From Opitutaceae bacterium (GTDB lineage: Bacteria > Verrucomicrobiota > Verrucomicrobiia > Opitutales > Opitutaceae), in NCBI GenBank assembly GCA_003168315.1, contig PMSP01000069.1, forward strand, positions 1,726-14,646: a stretch of DNA of 12,921 bases, read 5' to 3'. The translations under genes were made by a program, and so were the position numbers. A model generated the notes under the pieces. That model did no database searches. It had not been told where the DNA came from and worked only from the letters and a program-made list of their open reading frames with translations. Position 1 is the stretch's first letter. Every line of letters starts with the position of its first letter. Of this stretch, positions 6,893 to 12,921 are shown one piece after another.

Positions 6893-8391
6893 ATCCGGGG
6901 TGCCCGCCGCTCCTCGGCTGGCCCGACCAGCAGGGGCTGGTGGCCATGGGAAATGACGCGTGGAGGATCAAGGATGCCTGCGAGGGAACGGTGATCTTCG
7001 GCGGCACGGGGTCCGGAAAGACGTCGGGAAGCGGGCGCGCGCTGGCAAGGTCCTTCCTCGCCGCGGGATTCGGGGGCCTCGTCCTCTGCGCCAAGCAGGA
7101 CGAGCCCTCGCTCTGGCGCGACTACGCGGCCGAGACGGGCCGCGCCTCGGACCTGTCGATGTTCGGCGCTGCCGAGCCGTGGACCTTCAATTTCATGCAC
7201 TACGAGTCGCTCCGCTCCGGGGCCGGCGCCGGTCTCACCGAGAACCTCGTCTCCCTGTTCATGGAGGTCTCCTCCATCGGCTCGGGCGATGCTCGCGCCC
7301 GCGGCGGCGACCCCTTCTGGGAGCGGGCGATGCGCTCGCTCATCCGGAACAGCGTCGACCTCCTCGTAATGGCCGGCGAGCCCGTCTCGCTCCATGCGAT
7401 GTTCGACGTGATCCGGAGCGCGCCCCCGGACGCGGTCACCCTGACCGCGCAGCCCTGGAGAACCCGGTCGGCCTGCTGGCGCCTGCTCGAGGCCGCCAGG
7501 GAGCGGGCGCCCGGAAAATCCTGGGAGATCGACTGCAGGGAGGTCGCGGGCTACTGGACCAGCCACTTCCCGACCCTCGGGGAAAAGACCCGCGGGAGCA
7601 TCGTCGCCATGTTCTCGACGCTGGCGGAGGCCCTCATGCGCGGGAAGATGAGGGAGCTCTTCTGCGGGGGCACCACGCTCTCCCCCGAGGACGTGATCGC
7701 CGGCAGGATCGTCGTCGTGGACCTGCCGGTCAAGGAGTGGTCGGAGGTCGGCAGGATGGCGGCGGTCCTCTGGAAGTACTGCCTCCAGAAGGCCGTCGAG
7801 AGGAGGGGCGACAACGCGGGCGGCAGGGGCCGGCCGCTCTTCATTTGGGCGGACGAGTGCCAGCATTTCGCGAGCCGCTACGACCCGCTCTTCCAGGCGA
7901 CCGCACGCTCGTCCAGGGCCGCGAGCGTCTACATGACCCAGAACTACCCGAGCCTCGCCGCCGCCCTCGGGGGCGGCCCCGACGGCAGGATGATGACTGA
8001 CGCGCTCCTCGGCAACATGGGCACCAAGATCTTCCACGCCAACAGCGACCGCGAGACGAACCAGCTCGCCGCCGAGCTCGTGGGGAAGCGGCTGCAGGCG
8101 CTGCGCAGTTTCGGGTCCGGCGCCAGCCTGAGCCTGGGGGCGCAGGCCAGCGCCGGGACCTCCGCCAACCGGGGCCGCAGCGAGAGCATGGACTATGAGA
8201 TCCAGCCGATGGAATTCTCGACCCTGAGGAAGGGCGGCCCGGACAACGCCCTCACATCCGACGCGCTTGTCTTCCAGAACGGGCGCCGGTGGTCGGGGAC
8301 CGGGCGCACCTGGCAGAAGGTGTCCTTCCGCCAGCGCGGCACCGAGCTCGGGGTCCCAGGCCCGGGCACCGCCGCGGGGCGGGCGCGGTGA
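6889..8391 (+). CDS. VirD4/TraD-type coupling-protein ATPase (soluble form)
   Basis: About 500 residues with Walker A GGTGSGKT (38-45), Walker B LFIWADECQHF (317-327, Asp322/Glu323) and YMTQNYPSL (348-356), the motif III segment in which conjugative coupling proteins recognise their partner and place the sensor Gln. The C-terminal part contains ESMDYEIQPMEFSTLRKGG and VFQNGRRWSGTGRTW, a pattern I associate with T4SS coupling-type ATPases of Verrucomicrobia and related phyla. No N-terminal membrane segment is seen, unlike the first ATPase at 1521. The GTG at 6889 is chosen because GTGA overlaps the relaxase stop (6890-6892), giving coupling. An ATG at 6859 or 6946 is possible. It is the last cistron of the 3690-8391 operon; the following gene is convergent. 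It likely moves the DNA or protein handled by the relaxase-like neighbour; this is inference from family and context. Confidence 0.8.
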   Translation: MNPGCPPLLGWPDQQGLVAMGNDAWRIKDACEGTVIFGGTGSGKTSGSGRALARSFLAAGFGGLVLCAKQDEPSLWRDYAAETGRASDLSMFGAAEPWTFNFMHYESLRSGAGAGLTENLVSLFMEVSSIGSGDARARGGDPFWERAMRSLIRNSVDLLVMAGEPVSLHAMFDVIRSAPPDAVTLTAQPWRTRSACWRLLEAARERAPGKSWEIDCREVAGYWTSHFPTLGEKTRGSIVAMFSTLAEALMRGKMRELFCGGTTLSPEDVIAGRIVVVDLPVKEWSEVGRMAAVLWKYCLQKAVERRGDNAGGRGRPLFIWADECQHFASRYDPLFQATARSSRAASVYMTQNYPSLAAALGGGPDGRMMTDALLGNMGTKIFHANSDRETNQLAAELVGKRLQALRSFGSGASLSLGAQASAGTSANRGRSESMDYEIQPMEFSTLRKGGPDNALTSDALVFQNGRRWSGTGRTWQKVSFRQRGTELGVPGPGTAAGRAR

Positions 8392-8410
8392 AGAGCGGGC
8401 CGGCGCCGCC

Positions 8411-9385
8411 CTACTTGCCCGCGTACCAGAACCCGCGGAGCCAGTTGTGGCGGTGGAGGCGGTGCTGGAGCTCCTGCGTCATCTCCGGCAGCGCGCTGAC
8501 GGCGCAGTTCGCCTCCGCCTGCTGCGGGTTGCGCATCCCCGGGATGACGGTCCCGACCGCGGGGTGCGCGAGCGCGAACTTGATCGCCGCCTGGGGAAGC
8601 GTGTACCCGCTTCCCCCGAGCACCGCGGCGACCTTGCCCGCGCGCGCCACCGACCGCGCCAGCCTGTCCCCCTCAAAGTAGTTCCGCCTGAAATCCCCAT
8701 CGGGAAACGTCGTGTCCTTCGTCCATTTTCCCGTCAGCGAGCCCTCGTCGAAGACGACGCGGACGATAATGCCGGCGCCCGTCTCCTCCGCGACCGGCAG
8801 GAGCTCAGCCGCAGGCTCCTGCTCGAAGATGTTGTAGATGACCTGGACGACGTCCACCCAGCCGCCCCTCATGAGGTCTATCACGCTGTTCTGGTCGTGC
8901 TCAGGCGTGGAGACCCCGACAAACCGGATCTTCCCCTCCTTCTTGAGCGTGCGCAGGACCTCGAAGGGGCCCGGCCCCTTGTTCCACGCCCGCGTCCACG
9001 TGTGCAGCTGCAGGATATCGAGCCGGTCGGTCCCGAGGTTGCGCAGGCGCTCCTCGACGTTCGCCCGCAGGTACTTCTCCGAGTAGCGCTCCGACGCGCT
9101 GCAGTAGGGGGACGGCGGCCACGGGCCGTCCGTCGGCGGCGTCTTCGTGGCGACCACCACTGAGTCGCGCCGGCCGCGCAGGACCGACGCGATGATCCGC
9201 TCGCTCTTGCCGTCGCCGTAACCCGCGGCGGTGTCGATGAAGTTGACCCCCATGTCGAGGGCGCGGTTGAGGGCGGCGACCGAGTCGGCCTCGCTCTGGG
9301 GCCCCCAGCTCCCCCCTATCGCCCATGCGCCGAAGCCAATTTCTGAGACGTTGAGGCCCGTGCGGCCAAGTTTTCGGAATTTCAT
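8411..9385 (-). CDS. Aldo/keto reductase
   Basis: The 324-residue protein is full length for the family and begins with the usual KFRKLGRTGLNVSEIGFG strand. The catalytic tetrad is intact: Asp51 and Tyr56 in FIDTAAGYGDGKSE, Lys81 in VATKTPP and His128 in LQLHTW. The NADPH-binding C-terminal segment VGTVIPGMRNPQQAEAN is present. It should reduce carbonyl groups with NADPH in the cytoplasm; the substrate cannot be told from the sequence. There is no signal peptide. It is convergent with the ATPase gene (19 bases apart) and divergent from the coiled-coil gene at 9566, so it looks monocistronic and unrelated to the transfer-type block. No ribosome-binding site precedes the ATG. Confidence 0.93.
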   Translation of the reverse strand: MKFRKLGRTGLNVSEIGFGAWAIGGSWGPQSEADSVAALNRALDMGVNFIDTAAGYGDGKSERIIASVLRGRRDSVVVATKTPPTDGPWPPSPYCSASERYSEKYLRANVEERLRNLGTDRLDILQLHTWTRAWNKGPGPFEVLRTLKKEGKIRFVGVSTPEHDQNSVIDLMRGGWVDVVQVIYNIFEQEPAAELLPVAEETGAGIIVRVVFDEGSLTGKWTKDTTFPDGDFRRNYFEGDRLARSVARAGKVAAVLGGSGYTLPQAAIKFALAHPAVGTVIPGMRNPQQAEANCAVSALPEMTQELQHRLHRHNWLRGFWYAGK

Positions 9386-9474
9386 GATCGTGATGGACGT
9401 ACGCGGACATCATCCCGCCGGCGCGCCTAGGGTCAAGAAGCCGCCCGGGGCGGCCCCGGGCAGCGGCCACCGTG

Positions 9475-9502
9475 CTTATACTTATACCTTTCTGTTTGAC
9501 CA
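9475..9502 (-). promoter_or_regulatory. Possible promoter for the aldo/keto reductase
   Basis: On the minus strand TGGTCA (9502-9497) and TATAAG (9480-9475) are separated by 16 bases. TATAAG occurs twice in tandem (9486-9475). The -35-like box matches TTGACA at 4 of 6 positions. The start codon would be about 85 nt downstream of transcription start. An inverted repeat GACCA/TGGTC (9498-9502, 9513-9517) overlaps the -35-like box and could be an operator. All of this is weak. Confidence 0.28.
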
Positions 9503-9565
9503 GAAGGGACTTTGGTCTGTTTTTGAGATACCAACCGGCCATGAACCCCCGCACACTTTTCGGGT

Positions 9566-10519
9566 ATGTCGCTGCCTGACGACGTCATCTCGCTGCTGCG
9601 CGACGAGGCCTACCTCGACCTTTGCCGGAACGCATTGAAGGATGCTCTGGAGCGCTTGGTCGCGGAGAAGCAGCAGGTGTCCGAGACGCGGCCCCCCTTC
9701 GGGATCCTGGCCTCCAAGAAGCAGAGGGATGTTTTCGAGTCCTCAATGCAGACCGTCATGGACACCGAGGCGGCGATCGAGGTCAGGCTGGGCAAGCTGG
9801 AGGCGATCGAGAACTGGCTCAAGGCGGCGATCCGCGAGCGCCTGCGCGACTACCTGCGGCAGGTGTCCGAGAACTACCGGCGCAGCGGCAAGATTTCCGA
9901 GTCGATAAAGTCGTGGGACCGCCTCCTCGAGCATTACGGCGAGCAGCTGCTCGCGCTGGCCCGCAACATCAAGAACGTCTCCGTTTCATTCGCGGGCGCG
10001 GCGGGCGGCGTGCGCTCGGCCTTCGGCGACCGGGCGCAGGCGTTCGCGGAGCTGCGGATGGGCGCCGACAGCCTGGACCGCACGGCCCTGCAGCTGGAGT
10101 CGCTCACGCGCTCGATGGCGCTCTTCGCCGCCAATTCCGCGTACAAGGACGTCCAGCTCGCCGAGATCTCCATCAAGGGCGTCGTCGGCTGGGTCGACAA
10201 CCTCGCCCTGCAGCATGACAGGGACGCGTTGCCGGCCGCCCAGGAGATGGAGGCCGACGCCCGCGCGGTCGTCGCCAGGAAGCTGAACGACTACCACGCG
10301 AGCGCTGCGGCGGCCCTCGCGGCGATCACGGTCATCGAGGACCAGGAGCTTGAGAGCTACTGGGAGGTCCTGAAGGCCCATGCCCTCGCGCACTACGTGC
10401 AGGAGCGGGACGTGGACGAGGTCCTGAACGAGCTGAACGAGCGCTACGTGGTCGCCAACCTCGAGCGGCGCCAGCGCTCCATGGAGAGCCAGGCGGACCC
10501 GTACGGCGACGAGCGCTGA
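9566..10519 (+). CDS. All-helical coiled-coil protein of unknown function
   Basis: I do not recognise this 317-residue protein. It has no signal peptide or membrane segment and is nearly all predicted helix: charged amphipathic heptad-like stretches at about 1-45, 55-120 (many Glu/Arg/Lys with regularly spaced Leu/Ile), 150-190 and 215-305, with a short Gly/Ala-rich break (SFAGAAGGVRSAFG) near residue 142-155. It ends in an acidic/Arg-rich tail. Cys is almost absent (one, near residue 20). The look is of a cytoplasmic structural or oligomeric scaffold protein. The gene stands alone between a divergent reductase gene and a convergent msrA (16 bases downstream) and has no Shine-Dalgarno sequence at its ATG. 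Codon use is like that of its neighbours, supporting a real gene. Confidence 0.75.
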   Translation: MSLPDDVISLLRDEAYLDLCRNALKDALERLVAEKQQVSETRPPFGILASKKQRDVFESSMQTVMDTEAAIEVRLGKLEAIENWLKAAIRERLRDYLRQVSENYRRSGKISESIKSWDRLLEHYGEQLLALARNIKNVSVSFAGAAGGVRSAFGDRAQAFAELRMGADSLDRTALQLESLTRSMALFAANSAYKDVQLAEISIKGVVGWVDNLALQHDRDALPAAQEMEADARAVVARKLNDYHASAAAALAAITVIEDQELESYWEVLKAHALAHYVQERDVDEVLNELNERYVVANLERRQRSMESQADPYGDER

Positions 10520-10535
10520 GCGCCCGGGCGCCCGG

Positions 10536-11126
10536 CTACTTCTGGGTTTCCAGCATCTGCTTCAGCTTGTCGACCTTCGGGCGTATCACGACGGAGCAGT
10601 AGCCTGCGTCCGGGTGCTTGGCGAAGTAGTCCTGGTGGTAGTCCTCGGCCGGCCAGAACTTGGTGAGCGGCACGATCTCGGTCGTGATCGGCTCGCTGTA
10701 GCCCTTCTGCGCCTCGGCGCGTGACTTCTCCGCCGCGGCCTTCTGCTCGGGACTCGCATAGAGGATGATCGAGCGGTACGAGCTTCCCATGTCGTTGCCC
10801 TGCCCGCCGACCTGCGTCGGGTTGTGGACGTGCCAGAAATAGGAGAGGACCTTGTCCAGCGGGACGACGGCCGGGTCGTAGTCGATCTTGACGACCTCGG
10901 CGTGCCCGGTCTCTTCGGTGCACACCTGCTCGTAGGTGGGATTCGAGACGGTGCCGCCCGCGTACCCGCAGGTGATGTGGGTGACGCCGGGGAGGAGCTT
11001 GTAGGTGGCGTCAAGGCACCAGAAGCATCCGCCGCCGAGCACCAGGGAGTCAGCCTTGGCCGGTTTTGTGAGTGTCGTCATCGAGATGAGAAGGAGCGCC
11101 GGCAGGATGTGGCGGTTGAATTGCAT
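10536..11126 (-). CDS. msrA: Exported peptide-methionine (S)-S-oxide reductase MsrA
   Basis: The 196-residue protein carries an N-terminal signal peptide (Arg5, hydrophobic ILPALLLISM, cleavage near AKA-25) followed at once by the MsrA signature GGGCFWCL with catalytic Cys34 in GCFW. Other family landmarks are GYAGG, PTYEQVC, GHAEVV, FWHVHNPTQ, GSSYRS and the C-terminal GYCSVVIRPK, whose Cys is a candidate resolving residue. It reduces methionine-S-sulfoxide in proteins, here probably in the periplasm. It follows msrB by 27 bases on the same strand, so the two form an operon covering both sulfoxide diastereomers. The spacer is C-rich with no Shine-Dalgarno. Confidence 0.95.
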   Translation of the reverse strand: MQFNRHILPALLLISMTTLTKPAKADSLVLGGGCFWCLDATYKLLPGVTHITCGYAGGTVSNPTYEQVCTEETGHAEVVKIDYDPAVVPLDKVLSYFWHVHNPTQVGGQGNDMGSSYRSIILYASPEQKAAAEKSRAEAQKGYSEPITTEIVPLTKFWPAEDYHQDYFAKHPDAGYCSVVIRPKVDKLKQMLETQK

Positions 11127-11153
11127 GGAGGCTTGGAGGGGGGTTCCCGCAGG

Positions 11154-11771
11154 TCACTTGGCGGCCAGCGTCGCCGAGTGCGCCGCCACCCAGGCGTCGT
11201 ACTGCCTGCGCGGCATGAAGCGCAGGGACGCCGAGTTGATGCAGTAGCGAAGGCCTGTCGGAGCCGGGCCGTCGTCGAAGACGTGACCCAGGTGCTCGCC
11301 ATCCGTCGTGCAGTGGACCTCGTCCCGGACCATCCCGAGCGAGGCGTCGGTCTGCGAGGATACGAAGAGGGGCTCTATCGGCTTCGTGAAGCTCGGCCAG
11401 CCGGTGCCGCTGTTGAACTTGTCGCGGCTGTCAAAGAGGGGCGTGTCGCTGCAAACGGAGAAATAGACGCCGTCCTCATGGTTGTCCCAGTATTCGTTGT
11501 GGAACGGGGGCTCGGTCCCCTGGTTCCTGGCGACGTCGTACTGGATGGGCGTCAGGAGCTTCTGCCACTCGGCGTCGGTATGCCTCACCGATGCCTTCGA
11601 CATGTCGATGACGACGTTGGAGGGCAGCCCGCAGGCGGACTTGGCGCCGTCGACGGCGCACGCGGCGCCCTGGGCCGTGGGATCTGCGGGTTTCGTGGAT
11701 TTCATGTCGGGATCGGCCCGCAGCGTAGCGGCGACGGCCAGGAGAGCGATTGAGGGGAGGAGGAGTTTCAC
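11154..11771 (-). CDS. msrB: Exported peptide-methionine (R)-S-oxide reductase MsrB
   Basis: The chosen GTG start at 11771 gives 205 residues beginning KLLLPSIALLAVAATLRA, a clear signal peptide with cleavage after residue 19. The frame stays open far upstream without a better start, and that extension has no domain. After a Lys/Pro linker the MsrB domain shows PPFHNEYWDNHEDG, CSDTPLF, GTGWPSF (122-128), EHLGHVF (159-165) and catalytic Cys177 in RYCINSASLRF. The two CxxC zinc pairs of many MsrBs are absent. The recycling Cys often found in GCGWPSF is Thr123, so another residue such as Cys154, or an external reductant, must resolve the sulfenic acid. It reduces methionine-R-sulfoxide and is the first gene of the msrB-msrA pair. 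Confidence 0.93.
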   Translation of the reverse strand: MKLLLPSIALLAVAATLRADPDMKSTKPADPTAQGAACAVDGAKSACGLPSNVVIDMSKASVRHTDAEWQKLLTPIQYDVARNQGTEPPFHNEYWDNHEDGVYFSVCSDTPLFDSRDKFNSGTGWPSFTKPIEPLFVSSQTDASLGMVRDEVHCTTDGEHLGHVFDDGPAPTGLRYCINSASLRFMPRRQYDAWVAAHSATLAAK

Positions 11772-11850
11772 TGCGGGTAAGAGTAACCCATATTGCCATT
11801 TATTCCAGTACTTGCTCAGCGGCCGGCCGCTTCGGCTTGACACCCCCCGG

Positions 11851-11874
11851 GTGGGCCATTTTTCCTTGGCCCGC
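11851..11874 (+). repeat. Inverted repeat between msrB and the small ORF
   Basis: GTGGGCCA (11851-11858) and TGGCCCGC (11867-11874) can form an 8-bp stem with one G-U pair around TTTTTCCT. It ends 2 bases before the ATG at 11877. It could be an RNA hairpin that hides the start of the small ORF, or a DNA operator between the divergent units; neither is demonstrated. Confidence 0.4.
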
Positions 11875-11876
11875 CA

Positions 11877-11975
11877 ATGATCCTCCCAGGCAAAGCCTCG
11901 ATCGCTGCCCTCGCTGCCGTCTCCTCGGCGGCCGTCGTCATCGTCTCGTCGCCACACGCGCCGCGGGGGCTCTGA
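11877..11975 (+). CDS. Possible 32-residue hydrophobic peptide
   Basis: An ATG opens a 32-codon frame ending in TGA at 11973-11975. The peptide has Lys at position 6, an Ala/Val/Ile-rich hydrophobic core of about 15 residues (IAALAAVSSAAVVIV, 9-23) and a short polar tail ending PHAPRGL, so it would be a single-pass or signal-like membrane peptide. An intrinsic terminator begins 18 bases after the stop. TTGACA at 11837-11842 could be a -35 box but no good -10 box follows, and there is no Shine-Dalgarno. Chance origin in GC-rich DNA is a real alternative, as is a small non-coding RNA ending at the same terminator. Confidence 0.3.
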   Translation: MILPGKASIAALAAVSSAAVVIVSSPHAPRGL

Positions 11976-11993
11976 TCGCTGATCAAAGATTTG

Positions 11994-12027
11994 CCCCTCC
12001 GGTGCTCGCGCCGGAGGGGTTTTTTTT
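11994..12027 (+). terminator. Strong Rho-independent terminator
   Basis: CCCCTCCGG (11994-12002) pairs perfectly with CCGGAGGGG (12011-12019) around an 8-nt loop and is followed by eight T residues (12020-12027). The T run places it on the plus strand. The only plus-strand candidate it can serve is the short unit around 11837-11975. In the opposite direction the sequence after the stem is CAAATCTTTG, so it would terminate the lipoprotein transcript poorly. Confidence 0.88.
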
Positions 12028-12233
12028 GGCCCCAAGCCGGCGAGGGCAACGGAGCGGGCTCCAACACCGCAAAAAGCCATGGATACCAACGGAGCCACAT
12101 ACAGACCCGGACACCACGCCCAGCATGGGCCGCGGCGCACGCCGCGATTCATCGAGACGCCCGAGCCGTCACCCGTCCACGACCTGCTCGTGATGAGCCA
12201 CGGACCGGAGGCGCTCCAGGGCGACCGGTCGAA

Positions 12234-12668
12234 TCACGCGTGCCTGAACAGCTTCACGACCAGGTCGTGGATCATGGCCGAGGGCGCATGACCGAAGACC
12301 ATGCCCGGGCGGAAGTAGTGGCCGACCGCGAGGATCTTGTCCGTGTGCGCGTTCCTCACCTGCACGTCGAGCTCGATCATGTAGGTGTTGAAGTCCCACG
12401 TCCAGAGGTCGTCGTAGGACACGATGAGGTCCGTGCCGCCTGGCATCATTGTCAGCGCCCCCGCGGAGGCGTCATAGCCCATCACCCTGAGCTGGCGCGC
12501 TATCTCGTCGGCGACGCCGAAGCTGTCCGCCAGGCGGTGCTCGACGAAGATGTGCCTGTACCCGCTTATGTTGGCATTCGGGAGCGCGCGCGTGCTGATG
12601 TGCCCGCATCCCGCGAGGAGGGCCAGCGCAGCGAGGGCCGCGAAGCCCCGTATGCCTTGTTTGAGCAT
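12234..12668 (-). CDS. Small lipoprotein of unknown function
   Basis: From the ATG at 12668 the product has 144 residues: Lys3 and Arg7, a hydrophobic core, and the lipobox LLAGC with lipidated Cys21. A TTG 45 bases upstream in frame is less likely because it would add an unneeded N-terminal tail. The mature part (about 124 residues) alternates strands and helices (YRHIFVEHRL, ADEIARQLRVMGYDA, DLIVSYDDLWTWDFNTYMIEL, VQVRNAHTDKILAVG), resembling the small alpha/beta lipoproteins that carry DUF4136-like folds. I cannot assign a family with certainty. Asp rather than Ser follows no sorting rule visible here (residue +2 is Gly), so the final membrane is unknown. No ribosome-binding site; divergent from the gene at 12760. 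Confidence 0.8.
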   Translation of the reverse strand: MLKQGIRGFAALAALALLAGCGHISTRALPNANISGYRHIFVEHRLADSFGVADEIARQLRVMGYDASAGALTMMPGGTDLIVSYDDLWTWDFNTYMIELDVQVRNAHTDKILAVGHYFRPGMVFGHAPSAMIHDLVVKLFRHA

Positions 12669-12759
12669 GGTCGTTGCAGCACGCGCTTTGGAGCCCGCGG
12701 GTTGCACACGCAAGAAAGAAACTTCATCCTGCCGCCCCCGTCATCCCACCCGAGCCCCG

Positions 12760-12921
12760 ATGGCAACCGCCCCACGAAGCAGATTCCCGAGGAGGCCCCT
12801 GAGCGCCCTGACGCGCTACGTGGTCGTGCCGCTCCTTTTCCTGGCGGCGGGAATCCGGCTGGGGATGTACATGGGGCGCGCCCGGGCGGTCCCCACGCCA
12901 GCCCAGCCGGCCCCGGCGCAG
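12760..12921 (+). CDS. N-terminal part of a single-pass membrane protein (3' end outside window)
   Basis: The frame runs from the ATG at 12760 to the window edge, 54 codons without a stop. An Arg-rich cytoplasmic N-terminus (PRSRFPRRP) is followed by a hydrophobic segment of about 16-20 residues (YVVVPLLFLAAGIRLGMYMG) and then a Pro/Ala-rich stretch, typical of an inner-membrane anchor with a periplasmic Pro-rich linker. Function cannot be told. The 91-base gap to the divergent lipoprotein gene must contain both promoters; no convincing boxes were found there. Confidence 0.55.
   Translation, partial: MATAPRSRFPRRPLSALTRYVVVPLLFLAAGIRLGMYMGRARAVPTPAQPAPAQ

Noticed and set aside
6960..8000. 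346-codon plus-strand frame overlapping the second ATPase
   Set aside because: Out-of-frame shadow, extremely Arg/Gly-rich; the overlapping frame has both Walker motifs.
6367..8037. 556-codon open frame on the minus strand opposite the relaxase-like and ATPase genes
   Set aside because: It spans the junction of two real plus-strand genes with clear motifs. Its own translation is Arg/Gly/Pro/Ala-rich without domains, as expected opposite GC-rich coding sequence.
9384..9638. In-frame plus-strand extension through the 9386-9565 intergenic region
   Set aside because: Starts opposite the reductase start codon, overlaps the better-supported gene at 9566 in another frame and shows no domain.
10520..10535. 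GC-only palindromes (GCGCCCGGGCGC, CCGGGCGCCCGG) between the convergent coiled-coil gene and msrA
   Set aside because: Overlapping palindromes without loop or T run; likely a by-product of GC richness, although a weak bidirectional terminator cannot be excluded.
11772..12152. In-frame upstream extension of msrB on the minus strand (127 codons)
   Set aside because: No domain. The GTG at 11771 begins a proper signal peptide, and the extension crosses the strong terminator region and the divergent small unit.
12079..12291. 70-codon plus-strand ORF after the terminator
   Set aside because: Runs 58 bases into the 3' end of the convergent lipoprotein gene, has no Shine-Dalgarno or promoter, and its His/Pro/Arg composition looks random.

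Overview
The window is a GC-rich chromosomal segment that looks verrucomicrobial, most likely Opitutales/Opitutaceae-like. That assignment rests on the base composition, the near absence of Shine-Dalgarno sequences, the C-terminal type of the pilus-associated protein at the left edge, and the style of the secreted beta-sandwich protein. It is an inference from sequence reading, not a database result. I saw no tRNA, rRNA, CRISPR array, integrase or insertion sequence.

Layout. Positions 1-546 hold the 3' end of a pilus/prepilin-associated surface protein. Positions 701-1447 encode an exported protein with WxxGxW repeats. Positions 1479-8391 form the most interesting block: a membrane-anchored VirD4/TraG-type ATPase (1521-3614), then a tightly packed apparent operon of a secreted Ig-like/InlB-repeat protein (3690-5366), a MobF/TrwC-like relaxase-domain protein (5378-6892) and a second VirD4/TraD-type ATPase (6889-8391). 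The two transcription units start behind near-identical promoter boxes: the same 11-mer, TTAGACTTGTC, then exactly 11 nt, then GTTAAT. The 11-mer lies in a TAGAC-TT-GTCTA palindrome, perfect at one site and imperfect at the other. The four genes therefore look co-regulated and probably work together on DNA processing and/or transfer, yet no type IV secretion channel gene, integrase or replication gene is in view.

Right half. Positions 8411-9385 encode an aldo/keto reductase (minus). Positions 9566-10519 encode an all-helical coiled-coil protein of unknown function (plus). Positions 10536-11771 carry an msrB-msrA operon (minus) in which both methionine sulfoxide reductases have signal peptides, so it probably repairs envelope proteins. 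Positions 11837-12027 carry a possible short transcription unit (hairpin, 32-codon hydrophobic ORF) ending in the one textbook intrinsic terminator of the window. Positions 12234-12668 encode a small lipoprotein (minus), and from 12760 a membrane-anchored protein runs off the right edge.

The GC-rich codon usage creates many long open frames opposite or across real genes (for example 556 codons at 6367-8037 minus). They were rejected because they lack coherent domains and are rich in Arg/Gly/Pro/Ala.
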